64,000 nucleotides of DNA. It comes from Methanomicrobia archaeon (lineage in GTDB: Archaea > Methanobacteriota_B > Thermococci > Methanofastidiosales > NM3). The stretch covers positions 87,019 through 151,018 of the forward strand of contig JAUVXU010000002.1 of assembly GCA_030603445.1 (NCBI GenBank). The letters are read 5' to 3'. How positions within the stretch are numbered: position 1 is the first letter of the stretch; every line of letters starts with the position of its first letter. Shown here piece by piece: positions 54,497 through 63,939 of the stretch. The translations under genes were made by a program, and so were the position numbers. The notes under the pieces were generated by a model. The model searched no databases. It saw only the letters and a program-made list of their open reading frames with translations, and was not told where the DNA came from.

Positions 54497-55746
54497 TGAT
54501 GGATAAATCCACAACAATCGGGAAACGGTCTAAAGAAGCATGGTATGAATTGGCTAAATTAAACACGGCTGCAAAAGATTCTTTTCTGGAAAAATTACAC
54601 GATAATATTTTAAAAAACACTTCTGACATCTTAAAAAATAATGAAAAAGATCTTGAAGAAGGGAGGAAAAAAGGTTTATCACCTGCGCTTTTGGACAGAC
54701 TAAAACTAACAGAAGAGCGCATCCACAGCATGGCAAACGGCATTAATAATATTGTCGCGCTTCCCGATCCTGTAGGCAATATAAAAGAAATGAAAAAGCT
54801 TCCAAATGGTCTGCTTGTCGGGAAAATGCATACTCCCATAGGATCCATCCTGATTATCTATGAATCACGGCCGAATGTGACAGTTGATGCATTTGCACTA
54901 TGTTTTAAATCAGGGAACGCAACAATACTAAAAGGAGGATCCGAAGCACTAAACTCCAACAAAGCACTCATCTCAATAATAAAAGACAGCCTCAAGGAGA
55001 GCGGCATCAATCCTGATGTAGTGCAATTCGTTGATACTAGTGACAGGTCTATTGTAAATAATCTTCTAAAACGAAATGAATATATAGACCTTGTAATGCC
55101 AAGGGGTGGAGAGGGTCTTATTGATTTTGTTGTAAAAAATTCAACCATTCCTGTAATCAAGCACTATAAAGGCGTCTGCCACGTTTATGTAGATGATAAA
55201 GCAGACCTAGATGATGCTTTGAAAATAGCCATCAATTCCAAAGTACAAAGGCCAGGAGTATGTAATGCTATGGAAACGTTGCTTGTAAACAAGCATATAG
55301 CAGCGCAGTTCCTGCCTGTAGTCGGAAAGGAACTAGAAAATCATGGCGTTAAGTTATTAGGATGTGAAAATGCCATTAGCATAATGCCAGAACTTGCACT
55401 GGCTACCGAAGATGATTGGTACAAAGAATATCTTGACCTTATACTTTCAATAAGAATAGTGGATGATATAAAAGAGGCAATAGCACATATTAACAAATAT
55501 GGTTCCCACCACAGTGATGCCATAGTAACAGAGGATTACACCAAAGCGATGAGATTCCTAAAAGAAGTTGACTCTGCAGCTGTTTATGTTAATGCTTCTA
55601 CAAGATTTACAGATGGAGCAGAATTCGGGCTTGGTGCAGAGATAGGTATATCAACAGACAAAATCCATGCTCGCGGACCTATGGGTCTAGAAGAACTAAC
55701 ATGTTCTAAATGGATAATTTTTGGAGAAGGGCACATACGCAAATAG
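54493..55746 (+). CDS. proA: Glutamate-5-semialdehyde dehydrogenase (gamma-glutamyl phosphate reductase)
   Basis: 417 residues; three near-consecutive ATGs follow GGAGGA, so the start may be up to two codons later. Signatures: IYESRPNVTVDAFALCFKSGN near 118, MPRGGEGLIDFV near 196 and PGVCNAMETLL near 252, whose Cys is catalytic. ALDH-type fold, uses NADPH. Overlaps proB. Confidence 0.94.
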   Translation: MMMDKSTTIGKRSKEAWYELAKLNTAAKDSFLEKLHDNILKNTSDILKNNEKDLEEGRKKGLSPALLDRLKLTEERIHSMANGINNIVALPDPVGNIKEMKKLPNGLLVGKMHTPIGSILIIYESRPNVTVDAFALCFKSGNATILKGGSEALNSNKALISIIKDSLKESGINPDVVQFVDTSDRSIVNNLLKRNEYIDLVMPRGGEGLIDFVVKNSTIPVIKHYKGVCHVYVDDKADLDDALKIAINSKVQRPGVCNAMETLLVNKHIAAQFLPVVGKELENHGVKLLGCENAISIMPELALATEDDWYKEYLDLILSIRIVDDIKEAIAHINKYGSHHSDAIVTEDYTKAMRFLKEVDSAAVYVNASTRFTDGAEFGLGAEIGISTDKIHARGPMGLEELTCSKWIIFGEGHIRK

Positions 55747-55815
55747 GCTTTTTGTCTTTTGGTTTCATATCCACAACTTTTTAATAAACTAAAGGATATA
55801 AAGATAAGTGATAAC

Positions 55816-56285
55816 ATGGACACACTTGTAGTATATTACTCTAGATCAGGCCATACTAAAAAAGCAGCAGAAGCCTTATCTAATGTGCTTGAATGCGATA
55901 TTGAAGAAGTAGTAGATACTACTAACAGAGATGGACCTATAGGCTATTTACGATCAGGATATCAAGCTATACGAAAGAAAAGCACACCTATCAAAAAAAC
56001 AAAAAAGATCCGCGCAACTATAAGAACGTTATAATTGGAACACCAATCTGGGTAGGCGCAGTATCATCCCCCATAAGAACGTATGTAGAACAGAAAAAAG
56101 AGCATTTTAATCATGTGGCGTTTTTCTGCACATGTGGAAAATCTGGAAATGAATCTGCATTCAAGGAATTAATTAAAATCACTGGTAAAAAGCCCCTTGC
56201 AACCCTTGAATTAGAAGCAAAAGATATTAAAGATGAAAAATATCTAGAAAAAATAGAGCATTTCGTGAAACATTTTGATATATAA
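55816..56285 (+). CDS. Flavodoxin-like protein split by a -1 frameshift
   Basis: First frame from ATG 55816 (GTGAT upstream) gives an FMN-binding N-terminus (VVYYSRSGHTKKAAEAL). It reaches TKK at 56007 and would soon stop. Reading from G56007 in the -1 frame continues as DPRNYKNVIIGTPIWVG and runs to TAA 56285, restoring a normal flavodoxin of about 156 residues. The switch sits on A AAA AAG (56001-56007), the classic -1 slippery heptamer, after an earlier run of seven A. Either an indel error or a true frameshift, or programmed shifting. Confidence 0.7.
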
Positions 56286-56388
56286 TACAGCATTATCCTA
56301 ATTAGTATTACGGCCATTTGTTCCCCTTTTAATAACAACTCCGTATATTAACGATAGGCTATTATAAAAGGTGGCATATAGCTATATT

Positions 56389-56769
56389 ATGCATATCCGG
56401 GCACATCATTTGTTATGTATACAAGGCTTTCAAGGCTATGGATATTCGGACACGTTTATAAATCATTTAGGCTCGGTAATCAAGGAATTGTCATCTAATC
56501 AAATTATAGAAATAACAAACGACATAGATGACATTTGTAATGCTTGTCCTAACTGCGACGGGAATATGTGCACCGCTTACGAAAAAAGTGTAAAGGCAAC
56601 AGATAATATAGTTCTAAAGAAGTTATCGCTTTTTCCTGGAACTCTAATAAACTCATATGACGCTTTGTTGCTTGTTAAAAAAACATTCAAGACACGAGAA
56701 AGTTTAGAACAAATCTGTGACTTTTGCCCGTGGAAATATGTATGCAAATTCTATCTTTCGCTAGAATGA
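56389..56769 (+). CDS. DUF1284 family Cys-rich protein
   Basis: 126 residues from ATG, leaderless after CTATTATAAAAGG near 56360. DUF1284 signature IRAHHLLCIQGFQGYGYS at the N-terminus. Cys set CNACPNCDGNMC near 56 and CDFCPWKYVC near the C-terminus suggests a metal or Fe-S site. Function unknown; found in methanogens and clostridia. Confidence 0.8.
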   Translation: MHIRAHHLLCIQGFQGYGYSDTFINHLGSVIKELSSNQIIEITNDIDDICNACPNCDGNMCTAYEKSVKATDNIVLKKLSLFPGTLINSYDALLLVKKTFKTRESLEQICDFCPWKYVCKFYLSLE

Positions 56770-57083
56770 ACTTCTTGGAAATTTTTTAATAAAGAACTAT
56801 CTAAATATGAAAATAAGTAAAATAAATATATATTATGCAACACAAAAATGTATATATATGTACATTTATTTCTTTTAGTGAATTAAGTGTTATCAATTAT
56901 AATAAAAAAAATACTATTTGTTCATAATTTCTAAATTTTATAAAAAAATATACAAAAAGATAATATATTAATGATAAAATTTATAAAACTTAGAAAAATT
57001 AATACCTATAAACACCTTTAGTTCGATGTTAAAAACATTTTATTTTTTTTGTTTATACAATTTATATATTTCGGAGAGATAGC
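56770..57083. other. Very AT-rich spacer before the glutamate synthase operon
   Basis: 314 bases with no convincing gene on either strand. Long runs of A/T include TTTTTTTT-like and ATATATAT-like tracts. Possible TATA boxes lie near 57008 (CTATAAAC) and 57050 (TTTATAC). GGAGAGA before ATG 57084 is the ribosome site of the first glt gene. Confidence 0.4.
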
Positions 57084-58145
57084 ATGTGTGGAATAATAGG
57101 AATGCTTAATAAAGACGGCAAACGAATCGATGGATCTTCAATAAAAAAAGGTCTTTCCTTAATGAATGAAAGAGGTAATGGCCAAGGCGCAGGTTATGCA
57201 GCATATGGAATATATCCGGAATTCAAAGACCATTATGCACTTCACGTATTCTTAGATAACATGAAAGAGGCAAAATTCAATGTCGAACAGGAAATAGAAC
57301 GTTGGGGATATATAGTATATTCTGAGGAAATCCCAACAACAGATAAAGGCATATTTGAAGATGAGAAAATACCATACAGATATTTCTTCAAACCAGACCC
57401 CAGAAAATTGCTTGGTAGGGACTATAATGAGAAAGATGCCATTGTCGAGATGGTAATGCGAATAAACTCCCAGAAGAATGGTGCCCTTGTATTTTCATCC
57501 GGGAAAAACATGGGCATTTTCAAGGCATCCGGATGGCCGAATGATGTAGCAGAATTTTACAAAATTAATCAATATAAAGGTTATATGTGGCTAGGGCATA
57601 ATAGGTACCCAACAAACACACCTGGTTGGTGGGGTGGAGCACACCCATTCGGTCTATTAGATTGGGGTGTGGTCCATAATGGAGAAATAACATCGTATGG
57701 CACGAATAAAAGGTATGTGGAAAGCTTTGGATACAACTGTAGCATGCTTACTGATACAGAAGTAGTGACATACTTATTTGATTTACTTGTACGCAAGCAC
57801 AAATTGCCATTAAGGCTAGCAGGAATGGCACTAGCGCCAATGTTTTGGAAAGATATAGAACGCATGCCAGAACAAAAACGCCAGTTGCATGCTGCACTTC
57901 GTCTCACATACTCCTCTGCAGCCATGAATGGCCCATTTGCCATAGTCGTTGCAAATACATGTGGGTTCGTCGCACTAACAGACAGGATAAAGCTTCGCCC
58001 GTTAGTAATAGGGAAAAAAGGAAAGGCAGTATACGTATCTAGCGAAGAGGCAGCAATTAGGGCGATGGAACCTTTGCTTGACTCCATATACTCTCCTCCA
58101 GCAGGAGACCCGATTGTACACCAGTTGGAGGTGCAAACACTATGA
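57084..58145 (+). CDS. Glutamate synthase, glutamine amidotransferase subunit (archaeal split type)
   Basis: 353 residues. After Met, Cys2 is the N-terminal nucleophile (MCGIIGML). Class II glutaminase features: LGHNRYPTNTPGWWGGAHPF near 171 and VVHNGEITSYGTN near 196. It releases ammonia from glutamine for the FMN subunit encoded next. Archaea carry this domain as a separate protein, unlike bacterial GltB. Stop overlaps the next ATG. Confidence 0.9.
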   Translation: MCGIIGMLNKDGKRIDGSSIKKGLSLMNERGNGQGAGYAAYGIYPEFKDHYALHVFLDNMKEAKFNVEQEIERWGYIVYSEEIPTTDKGIFEDEKIPYRYFFKPDPRKLLGRDYNEKDAIVEMVMRINSQKNGALVFSSGKNMGIFKASGWPNDVAEFYKINQYKGYMWLGHNRYPTNTPGWWGGAHPFGLLDWGVVHNGEITSYGTNKRYVESFGYNCSMLTDTEVVTYLFDLLVRKHKLPLRLAGMALAPMFWKDIERMPEQKRQLHAALRLTYSSAAMNGPFAIVVANTCGFVALTDRIKLRPLVIGKKGKAVYVSSEEAAIRAMEPLLDSIYSPPAGDPIVHQLEVQTL

Positions 58146-59650
58146 TATCCAACTTCATACCTAGCAAATACGATGTTCATGTCGACCCATCCAGATGCAG
58201 ATTATGCCAACGCTGTGTAGAAAATTGCACTTATGATGTATTTAGGAAAGAAGAGGATAGGATATTTACATTTTCAAGCAACTGCGTTGTATGTCACAGA
58301 TGCATTTCATTTTGCCCCGCAGATGCCATATCTATAAACCGGAGAATTGTAAATTATAGGGAACATCCTTTCTGGAATGAGGAATCACGAGAAGATATAT
58401 ACAATCAAGCAAACACAGGAAAGATAATACTAGGTGGAATGGGAAACGCTAAGAAGTACCCAATATTATTTGATAGACTTGTGTTAGACGCATGCCAGAT
58501 AACAAATCCAAGCATAGACCCATTAAGGGAACCTATGGAAACAAGGACATATTTAGGGAAAAAACCAAAAAGCCTAAAGGTTGAGGAAAAAGATGGGGAT
58601 ATTTCACTAAAGACCAGACTTGCCCCAAACCTCCTTCTCGAAACGCCAATAATGATAGCCCATATGAGTTACGGTGCTGTTAGCCTCAACACACAACTCA
58701 GTTTTGCAAAAGCAGCATCTAGACTCGGCACTTATATGGGGTCAGGAGAAGGTGGACTGCATTCTTCGCTTTATGAATACAAAGACAATATAATAGTACA
58801 AGTTGCATCAGGACGATTCGGTGTAACACCTTCCTACCTAAACAAATGTGCTGCAATAGAGATTAAGGCAGGGCAGGGGGCAAAACCAGGGATAGGTGGG
58901 CATCTTCCTGGTGAGAAAGTTAATGAAGATGTCTCTAAAACACGCATGATACCTGTTGGAACTGATGCAATAAGCCCTGCACCACACCATGACATATATA
59001 GCATCGAAGATTTGGCACAGCTTGTTCGTGCGCTCAAGGAAGCAACAAACTGGGAGAAACCAGTATTTGTTAAAATAGCGGCAGTGCATAACGCTCCGGC
59101 CATTGCGGCAGGTATAGCAAGGGCAGATGCAGATGGTGTTGTGGTAGATGGCTTTAGGGGAGGAACAGGCGCTGCACCAAAAGTTCTACGCGACAATGTA
59201 GGCATACCTATCGAAGCAGCAATAGCAAGCATTGACAAAAAACTTCGAGAACAAGGCATACGCAATGAAATATCCTTAATAGCCAGTGGAGGCATAAGAA
59301 ATAGTGCAGATGTGACAAAGGCTATTGCCTTGGGTGCGGACGCGGTCTATATTGGGACAGCGGCCTTGATAGCTATGGGGTGTCGCGTATGTGGAAAATG
59401 CTATACGGGGCTCTGTCCATGGGGCATTGCAACGCAACGCGATGATCTAGTTCATAGGCTCGACCCCATAATAGGTGCGCAACAAGTTTACAATCTAATA
59501 AATGCATGGACACATGAATTACAAGAACTCATGGGTGCTGCTGGCATTAATAGTATAGAAAGTCTGAGGGGAAATAGGGACAGGCTAAGAGGATACATGC
59601 TAGATGAGAATCTCTTAGAGGTTTTAGATGTAAAGACAATTGGTGCATAG
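58142..59650 (+). CDS. Glutamate synthase, FMN/Fe-S subunit with N-terminal ferredoxin
   Basis: 502 residues, ATG with GGAGGTG upstream. Two [4Fe-4S] motifs at the N-terminus, CRLCQRCVENCT and CVVCHRCISFCP, feed electrons to the FMN barrel. The barrel has AHMSYGAVSLNTQLSFAKA near 177, GEGGLH near 202, KPGIGGHLPGEKV near 246 and GFRGGTGAAPKV near 343. CRVCGKCYTGLCPWGIATQ near 415 holds the GltS [3Fe-4S]-type cysteines. Makes glutamate from 2-oxoglutarate and ammonia. Confidence 0.92.
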   Translation: MISNFIPSKYDVHVDPSRCRLCQRCVENCTYDVFRKEEDRIFTFSSNCVVCHRCISFCPADAISINRRIVNYREHPFWNEESREDIYNQANTGKIILGGMGNAKKYPILFDRLVLDACQITNPSIDPLREPMETRTYLGKKPKSLKVEEKDGDISLKTRLAPNLLLETPIMIAHMSYGAVSLNTQLSFAKAASRLGTYMGSGEGGLHSSLYEYKDNIIVQVASGRFGVTPSYLNKCAAIEIKAGQGAKPGIGGHLPGEKVNEDVSKTRMIPVGTDAISPAPHHDIYSIEDLAQLVRALKEATNWEKPVFVKIAAVHNAPAIAAGIARADADGVVVDGFRGGTGAAPKVLRDNVGIPIEAAIASIDKKLREQGIRNEISLIASGGIRNSADVTKAIALGADAVYIGTAALIAMGCRVCGKCYTGLCPWGIATQRDDLVHRLDPIIGAQQVYNLINAWTHELQELMGAAGINSIESLRGNRDRLRGYMLDENLLEVLDVKTIGA

Positions 59651-59655
59651 GGGGT

Positions 59656-60420
59656 ATGAAGATAAAAAAATATCCAAACAAACAAGATAGCATAACAATT
59701 GATGCTAAAAACAAAACTTATAGGGAGCTCAATAGCGAGATTAGAACTGCTGCTGATCAAGATATTTGCCATATAACACTGCAAAATGTACTTGGGCAAA
59801 GATTCATCGCCGATGGGATAAAAAAAGAGGGCATTTACTTATCTGTGTTTGGTATTGCAGGAGGAGATCTTGGCGTATTTATGGATGGGCCAATCATTTA
59901 TGTTAATGGAAATGCAGAGCATGCGCCCGGAAATACCATGAGTGGAGGAAAAATCATCATAGACGGTGATGCAGGGGATTGTGTTGGCCATAGCATGAGG
60001 GGCGGAATGATTTTTGTAAAAGGCAACGCCGGATATAGGGTCGGAATTCATATGAAACAGTTCAAGGACAACTACCCCACAATAGTAATTGGAGGAAGCG
60101 CACAGTCTTTTCTTGGTGAATACATGGCAGGGGGCATAATAGTTATACTTAATATTGATAAACCGAGCTCCATAGGAGATTATATCGGAACAGGTATGCA
60201 TGGTGGCACCATATACATTGCTGGCGATGTTCCAGACTACAAATTAGGTGTGGCCACTGTAAAAGAGGAATTTATAGATGAGGACAGAGTGCTTGTTGAA
60301 AAACTAGTAGATGAGTATAATGCATACTTTAACAAAAAAGTAGATTTTGATGCTATCACCTTCACTAAGATAAAACCTATTAGCTTGCGTCCATTCTCTA
60401 ATATGTATACGACTGAGTAG
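59656..60420 (+). CDS. Glutamate synthase, GXGXG (GltB C-terminal-like) subunit
   Basis: 254 residues of the right-handed beta-helix GXGXG fold, also seen in FwdC. Repeats such as GGDLGVFMDG, GNAEHAPGNTMSGG, GDAGDCVGHSMRGG and GTGMHGGTIYIAGDV are evident. In split archaeal glutamate synthases it is the structural third subunit. GGGGGT ribosome site lies directly before the ATG. Confidence 0.9.
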   Translation: MKIKKYPNKQDSITIDAKNKTYRELNSEIRTAADQDICHITLQNVLGQRFIADGIKKEGIYLSVFGIAGGDLGVFMDGPIIYVNGNAEHAPGNTMSGGKIIIDGDAGDCVGHSMRGGMIFVKGNAGYRVGIHMKQFKDNYPTIVIGGSAQSFLGEYMAGGIIVILNIDKPSSIGDYIGTGMHGGTIYIAGDVPDYKLGVATVKEEFIDEDRVLVEKLVDEYNAYFNKKVDFDAITFTKIKPISLRPFSNMYTTE

Positions 60421-60431
60421 AAGGGAAAAAT

Positions 60432-61436
60432 ATGGAATCTCATAATTATAAAACATTGAAAGAAGAAGTATGGGACACCGGCCTTTGTTCGGGTTGCAGC
60501 ATCTGTGCGACAGTTTGCCCAATGAAGACAATTTACTTTGTCAACAATATGCCAACGTCATGTAATCTTTGTAAATCTGAAAAAAATGGGGTGCCCTGTG
60601 GAGCATGCTATTCATCATGCCCGCGTATAGAAACTTATAGAAAAAAACACGGGGTTGGAAACATACGCTCCTCCTATGCTGTTCGCTCACTGCTTAAAAT
60701 ACCAAAAAAACAAAGCGGAGGAGCAATAACAGCAATTCTTTATAATGCATTAGAAAAAAAACTTATAGATAGTGTAATTACTGTAGGACAAGACCACACA
60801 ACCCTTCAAACATACTCCATAGCGCTTTCAAGTCCAGATGCCCTTATCACACATGCAGGTAGCAAGTATATATGGTATACGCCCTCTCTTCTTGCCCTTA
60901 GGGACCTTATCGAAACAGGGGTCGCAAAAAGGATAGCTGTGATAGGGACGCCTTGTGTCATACAAGGATTAAGGAAGATGATGGAAAGCGACAATTCGGT
61001 GCTTAATCGTTTTAAAGAGCATGTTGTGTTACTTATTGGAGTATTTTGCACAGAAATATTTGATTATGAAGAGGCAAAAAAACTTCTTAATTCACAAGGC
61101 ATTGAGCCAACAGATATCGAAAAAATTGATATAAAGAAAAATCTCATTGTAAAACTTTATAACAAAGATACAATAGAGATTCCTATCCCCTCCGGCCTAA
61201 AAAAAGAGGGGTGTTCCTACTGTCTTGACTTTACTGCAGTTGATGCAGATATCTCAGCAGGTTCGATAGGAAGTGAAGAAGGATACACTACAATCCTGAT
61301 ACGAAATCGTAAAGGAGAATACTATCTCAACAGTGCTATTGAGAATGGCTGTATCAAAACACAACCTCTGGAGTCTATAAAAATAATAGAGAAGTTAGCC
61401 TCCAAAAAATACGAGAAAAATAAAAAACAAGGATAA
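60432..61436 (+). CDS. FrhB-like F420/flavin Fe-S subunit of glutamate synthase
   Basis: 334 residues of the coenzyme F420 hydrogenase/dehydrogenase beta subunit family. N-terminal CSGCSICATVCP and CNLCKSEKNGVPCGACYSSCP bind clusters. Family blocks KKQSGGAITAILYNALE near 96, VIGTPCVIQGLRKM near 175 and GVFCTEIFDYE near 206 follow, then CSYCLDFTAVDADISAGSIGS near 257. It probably oxidises F420H2 to drive glutamate synthase, as proposed for methanogens. Its 3' end overlaps the RNase P RNA terminator on the other strand. Confidence 0.87.
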   Translation: MESHNYKTLKEEVWDTGLCSGCSICATVCPMKTIYFVNNMPTSCNLCKSEKNGVPCGACYSSCPRIETYRKKHGVGNIRSSYAVRSLLKIPKKQSGGAITAILYNALEKKLIDSVITVGQDHTTLQTYSIALSSPDALITHAGSKYIWYTPSLLALRDLIETGVAKRIAVIGTPCVIQGLRKMMESDNSVLNRFKEHVVLLIGVFCTEIFDYEEAKKLLNSQGIEPTDIEKIDIKKNLIVKLYNKDTIEIPIPSGLKKEGCSYCLDFTAVDADISAGSIGSEEGYTTILIRNRKGEYYLNSAIENGCIKTQPLESIKIIEKLASKKYEKNKKQG

Positions 61437-61764
61437 TGCGTGGATCCCCTATAGCCTATTTTTTGTAGATTGCCCCTCTGCGAAAGCAGATGGGGCCAAC
61501 GCGGTATTAAGCTAAGCGACCTACCATCGGCCTCAGACTGGGATTCATAGGCCTTTGTTTGGTCTTGCATACCAAGGGCAGATATATCTCACCGCTTCTT
61601 ATCCTGATCTCAAAGGCTTTACCTCATCATCGCATATAGGAAAAGGCGCTCTTTTCTTTGTCTAACCTGCCAGTTTCCCAGCAACACTTGCGTGCCTTGG
61701 TGCCAGTCACATGAATAGAACTTCCTCACCAGATAATGGCGAAACCACGAGAGGGCCCACGCAT
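61436..61764 (-). ncRNA. rnpB: RNase P RNA (archaeal type A)
   Basis: About 329 bases. Ends pair as P1: GCGTGG at the 5' end (near 61764) with CCACGC at the 3' end (near 61436). Conserved regions on minus: GAGGAAGTTC (CR-I), GAAACTGGCAGG, GCAAGACCAAACAAAGG (CR-III-like), GGTAGGTCGCTTAGC, and ACAAAAAATAGGCTATAGGGG (CR-V, ACAGAA...GGCUUAU type). TATA TTTTTAAAT near 61788 lies about 26 bases before the 5' end. A T-run TTGTTTTTTATTTTT follows the 3' end. This is the catalytic RNA for tRNA 5' processing. Confidence 0.87.
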
Positions 61765-61782
61765 ATTGAAAATAATCCCTCT

Positions 61783-61793
61783 AATTTAAAAAT
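61783..61793 (-). promoter_or_regulatory. BoxA of the RNase P RNA
   Basis: ATTTTTAAATT on minus, centred about 26 bases upstream of the predicted RNA 5' end. Good spacing for an archaeal TATA promoter. Confidence 0.55.
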
Positions 61794-61954
61794 ATTCCTA
61801 TAGAATTAAAGAAGATCACTAACTAATAATATATTAATAAAGAAAACATCATAGTTATACAAGAATAAATTACAAAATAATAAAATGCTTACAAAAATAG
61901 ATTAAAAATACTTAAGTAAAACTCACAACACTTAACTTTTGGGAGGAAGTGCAC

Positions 61955-62413
61955 ATGAAAAAGATTGAAGATATATTCACAGGAAAAATAATACCAAATA
62001 TGGAAAATGTGTATAATGGAATAAATAACAAATCAAGGCAAGATGATGCCATAATCTCCTTAAACGAAATAGAATTACTAATACAATCTTTCAAGGAAGA
62101 GGTTAGAAAAGAAAAAGTCGATCCAGTTCTAAGCAAAAATGCGCTATTACAATGTTCCAAAGCAGAGGGTATTTTTATTAAAATCAGAGGATATCTTCAA
62201 GATTACAGCAAGGGCGATGCCCCAGAATCATATAAACCACAAATAGAAAAATACGTTTCTAGCCTACATCTAATCCTAAATGGATTAAAAGACATTGCAC
62301 GCGAAATAGACAGGAAATATGTAAAGAAACCAGATCCAAATTGGCTAAAAGGCCCTGGCTCTTGTACAGGATGCAGTGATTCATGCAATACTGACATAGA
62401 GGAAAAACAATAA
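61955..62413 (+). CDS. Small helical protein with Cys-rich tail
   Basis: 152 residues from ATG with GGGAGGAAG upstream. Not recognised. Mainly helical and charged. The C-terminus holds GPGSCTGCSDSCNTD, which may bind a metal or Fe-S cluster. It may be regulated separately from its neighbours, as it stands alone between RNase P RNA and the convergent cysteine desulfidase. Confidence 0.55.
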   Translation: MKKIEDIFTGKIIPNMENVYNGINNKSRQDDAIISLNEIELLIQSFKEEVRKEKVDPVLSKNALLQCSKAEGIFIKIRGYLQDYSKGDAPESYKPQIEKYVSSLHLILNGLKDIAREIDRKYVKKPDPNWLKGPGSCTGCSDSCNTDIEEKQ

Positions 62414-62478
62414 ATTTGAAGGTAAAAATATCTTCCTTAAGCAAGTGCGCCTTTTAACAGCCCAGGGTAATATCACTT

Positions 62479-63786
62479 TCATGTACGTTCTTTGATAATG
62501 TCAATAATAATATCATCTAGAGACGACATCCCTTTAGAAAGCTTTGAAAGATTATCAAGAGTTACAAGTGCTGATGAGTCAACAATTCCGTCTGATAAAA
62601 CACATAATCCATTAGTGCAAAGTAAAGCGCTATCCCAAGAGATCATTGAAGATGTCATGGCTTTTAATGCACAATTATGCTTAGCGCCATCGCAAGCGGA
62701 CCCCATTATATTGGATGCTACTGCATTAATAGCATTCTTTATTTCTGCAACTTCGCCCCCTAAAAGATATGTTAATCCTGCAGCAGCACCAAAAGCAGAC
62801 TTATTGTTCACTCCACAAAAGATAGATAGTTCCCCAATATTATTTGTAGTAACCCTAGTTATCAAATGCGAAAGAAGTAACGCCTTTAGGATAGATTTCT
62901 TCTCTTTTCCCAGATAATTCCCTGCAATAATTATTGGAACAGAAGCGGTAATGCCCATGTTACCCGATCCGGATGTAGACATAGCACTTAGTGAAGATCC
63001 CCCCATTCGTGCCTCAACAGCCGCCACGACATAAAGCTTAATCTTCATAGAAATATCATCAGAAAGTATTTTTTTATCTATCAAAGACAGAAAAATAGGG
63101 GTAATTCCCATACCATAACGCGTGGAAAGCCCATCTTTTGCCAATGCCATATTAAGATCGATAGTTCTTTGTAGTTCATTCTCTTCTTTAGTGGAAATGT
63201 TCTCAACAACATTTAGCATTTCCTCTATGGTCATAACAGGGAACTTAGAATCTCCAGAATGTTTTAACGAATTATTACCCTGAACAAAAATAACATTTCC
63301 ATCAACAACAACAGAAGAGATTGTGTCGTGCTTTTTATTTACTATGATCTCGGATGTATGGCCATCGTAATATAATCTCATTTTAATAAACAATGCTTTC
63401 TTAGAACTATCTATAGTAATAGTAACTTTATCAGTACATGATATTGCATCATCTAATTTTTTTGATGTTATTTGTTTAAAGATCTCCAGAACATCAGCAC
63501 CGGGATGTATGCAAAGACCCAATGTAGCAGCCAAATCGATTCCTTTTCTTCCACCTGTATTTGGAATCGTGACCCCATATGCATTTTTAAACAATTTTTT
63601 ATCTACGATTAGCTCCAATTTTTCAAATTTATTTTTATCTAAAACGGCGTTTCCATTAGAAGATAACAAAGACAACGCATAATAACAACTTGAGCTAACA
63701 AAAGCTACAGCAGCAATTTCCGTACAACCAGAGGCTGGTTTTACATTTGTTGATAAAAAATCCAATACATCAATCTTAGCAGGCAT
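62479..63786 (-). CDS. cyuA: L-cysteine desulfidase family protein (UPF0597/CyuA)
   Basis: 435 residues. Family motifs: PASGCTEIAAVA near 16 (cluster Cys), IPNTGGRKGIDLAA near 74, SGSGNMGITASVP near 273, SIFCGVNNKSAFGAAAG near 318 and GSACDGAKHNCALK near 362. The four conserved Cys ligate a labile [4Fe-4S] cluster that activates the substrate thiol. It turns L-cysteine into pyruvate, ammonia and sulfide. TATA TTATAAATATA near 63810 on minus gives a short leader with GAGG. Confidence 0.9.
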   Translation of the reverse strand: MPAKIDVLDFLSTNVKPASGCTEIAAVAFVSSSCYYALSLLSSNGNAVLDKNKFEKLELIVDKKLFKNAYGVTIPNTGGRKGIDLAATLGLCIHPGADVLEIFKQITSKKLDDAISCTDKVTITIDSSKKALFIKMRLYYDGHTSEIIVNKKHDTISSVVVDGNVIFVQGNNSLKHSGDSKFPVMTIEEMLNVVENISTKEENELQRTIDLNMALAKDGLSTRYGMGITPIFLSLIDKKILSDDISMKIKLYVVAAVEARMGGSSLSAMSTSGSGNMGITASVPIIIAGNYLGKEKKSILKALLLSHLITRVTTNNIGELSIFCGVNNKSAFGAAAGLTYLLGGEVAEIKNAINAVASNIMGSACDGAKHNCALKAMTSSMISWDSALLCTNGLCVLSDGIVDSSALVTLDNLSKLSKGMSSLDDIIIDIIKERT

Positions 63787-63939
63787 CCATATACCTCATA
63801 TAATATATTTATAATATTATTGAAAAATATAGTAATAAGCTTTCCCATAACAAAGTATGAACTAACCAAAATTGCCATTGCAGTGCCTGGTGCGTGAAAG
63901 CCGCACATATGTATATCTTACGCCCGATCCTGAATTCTT

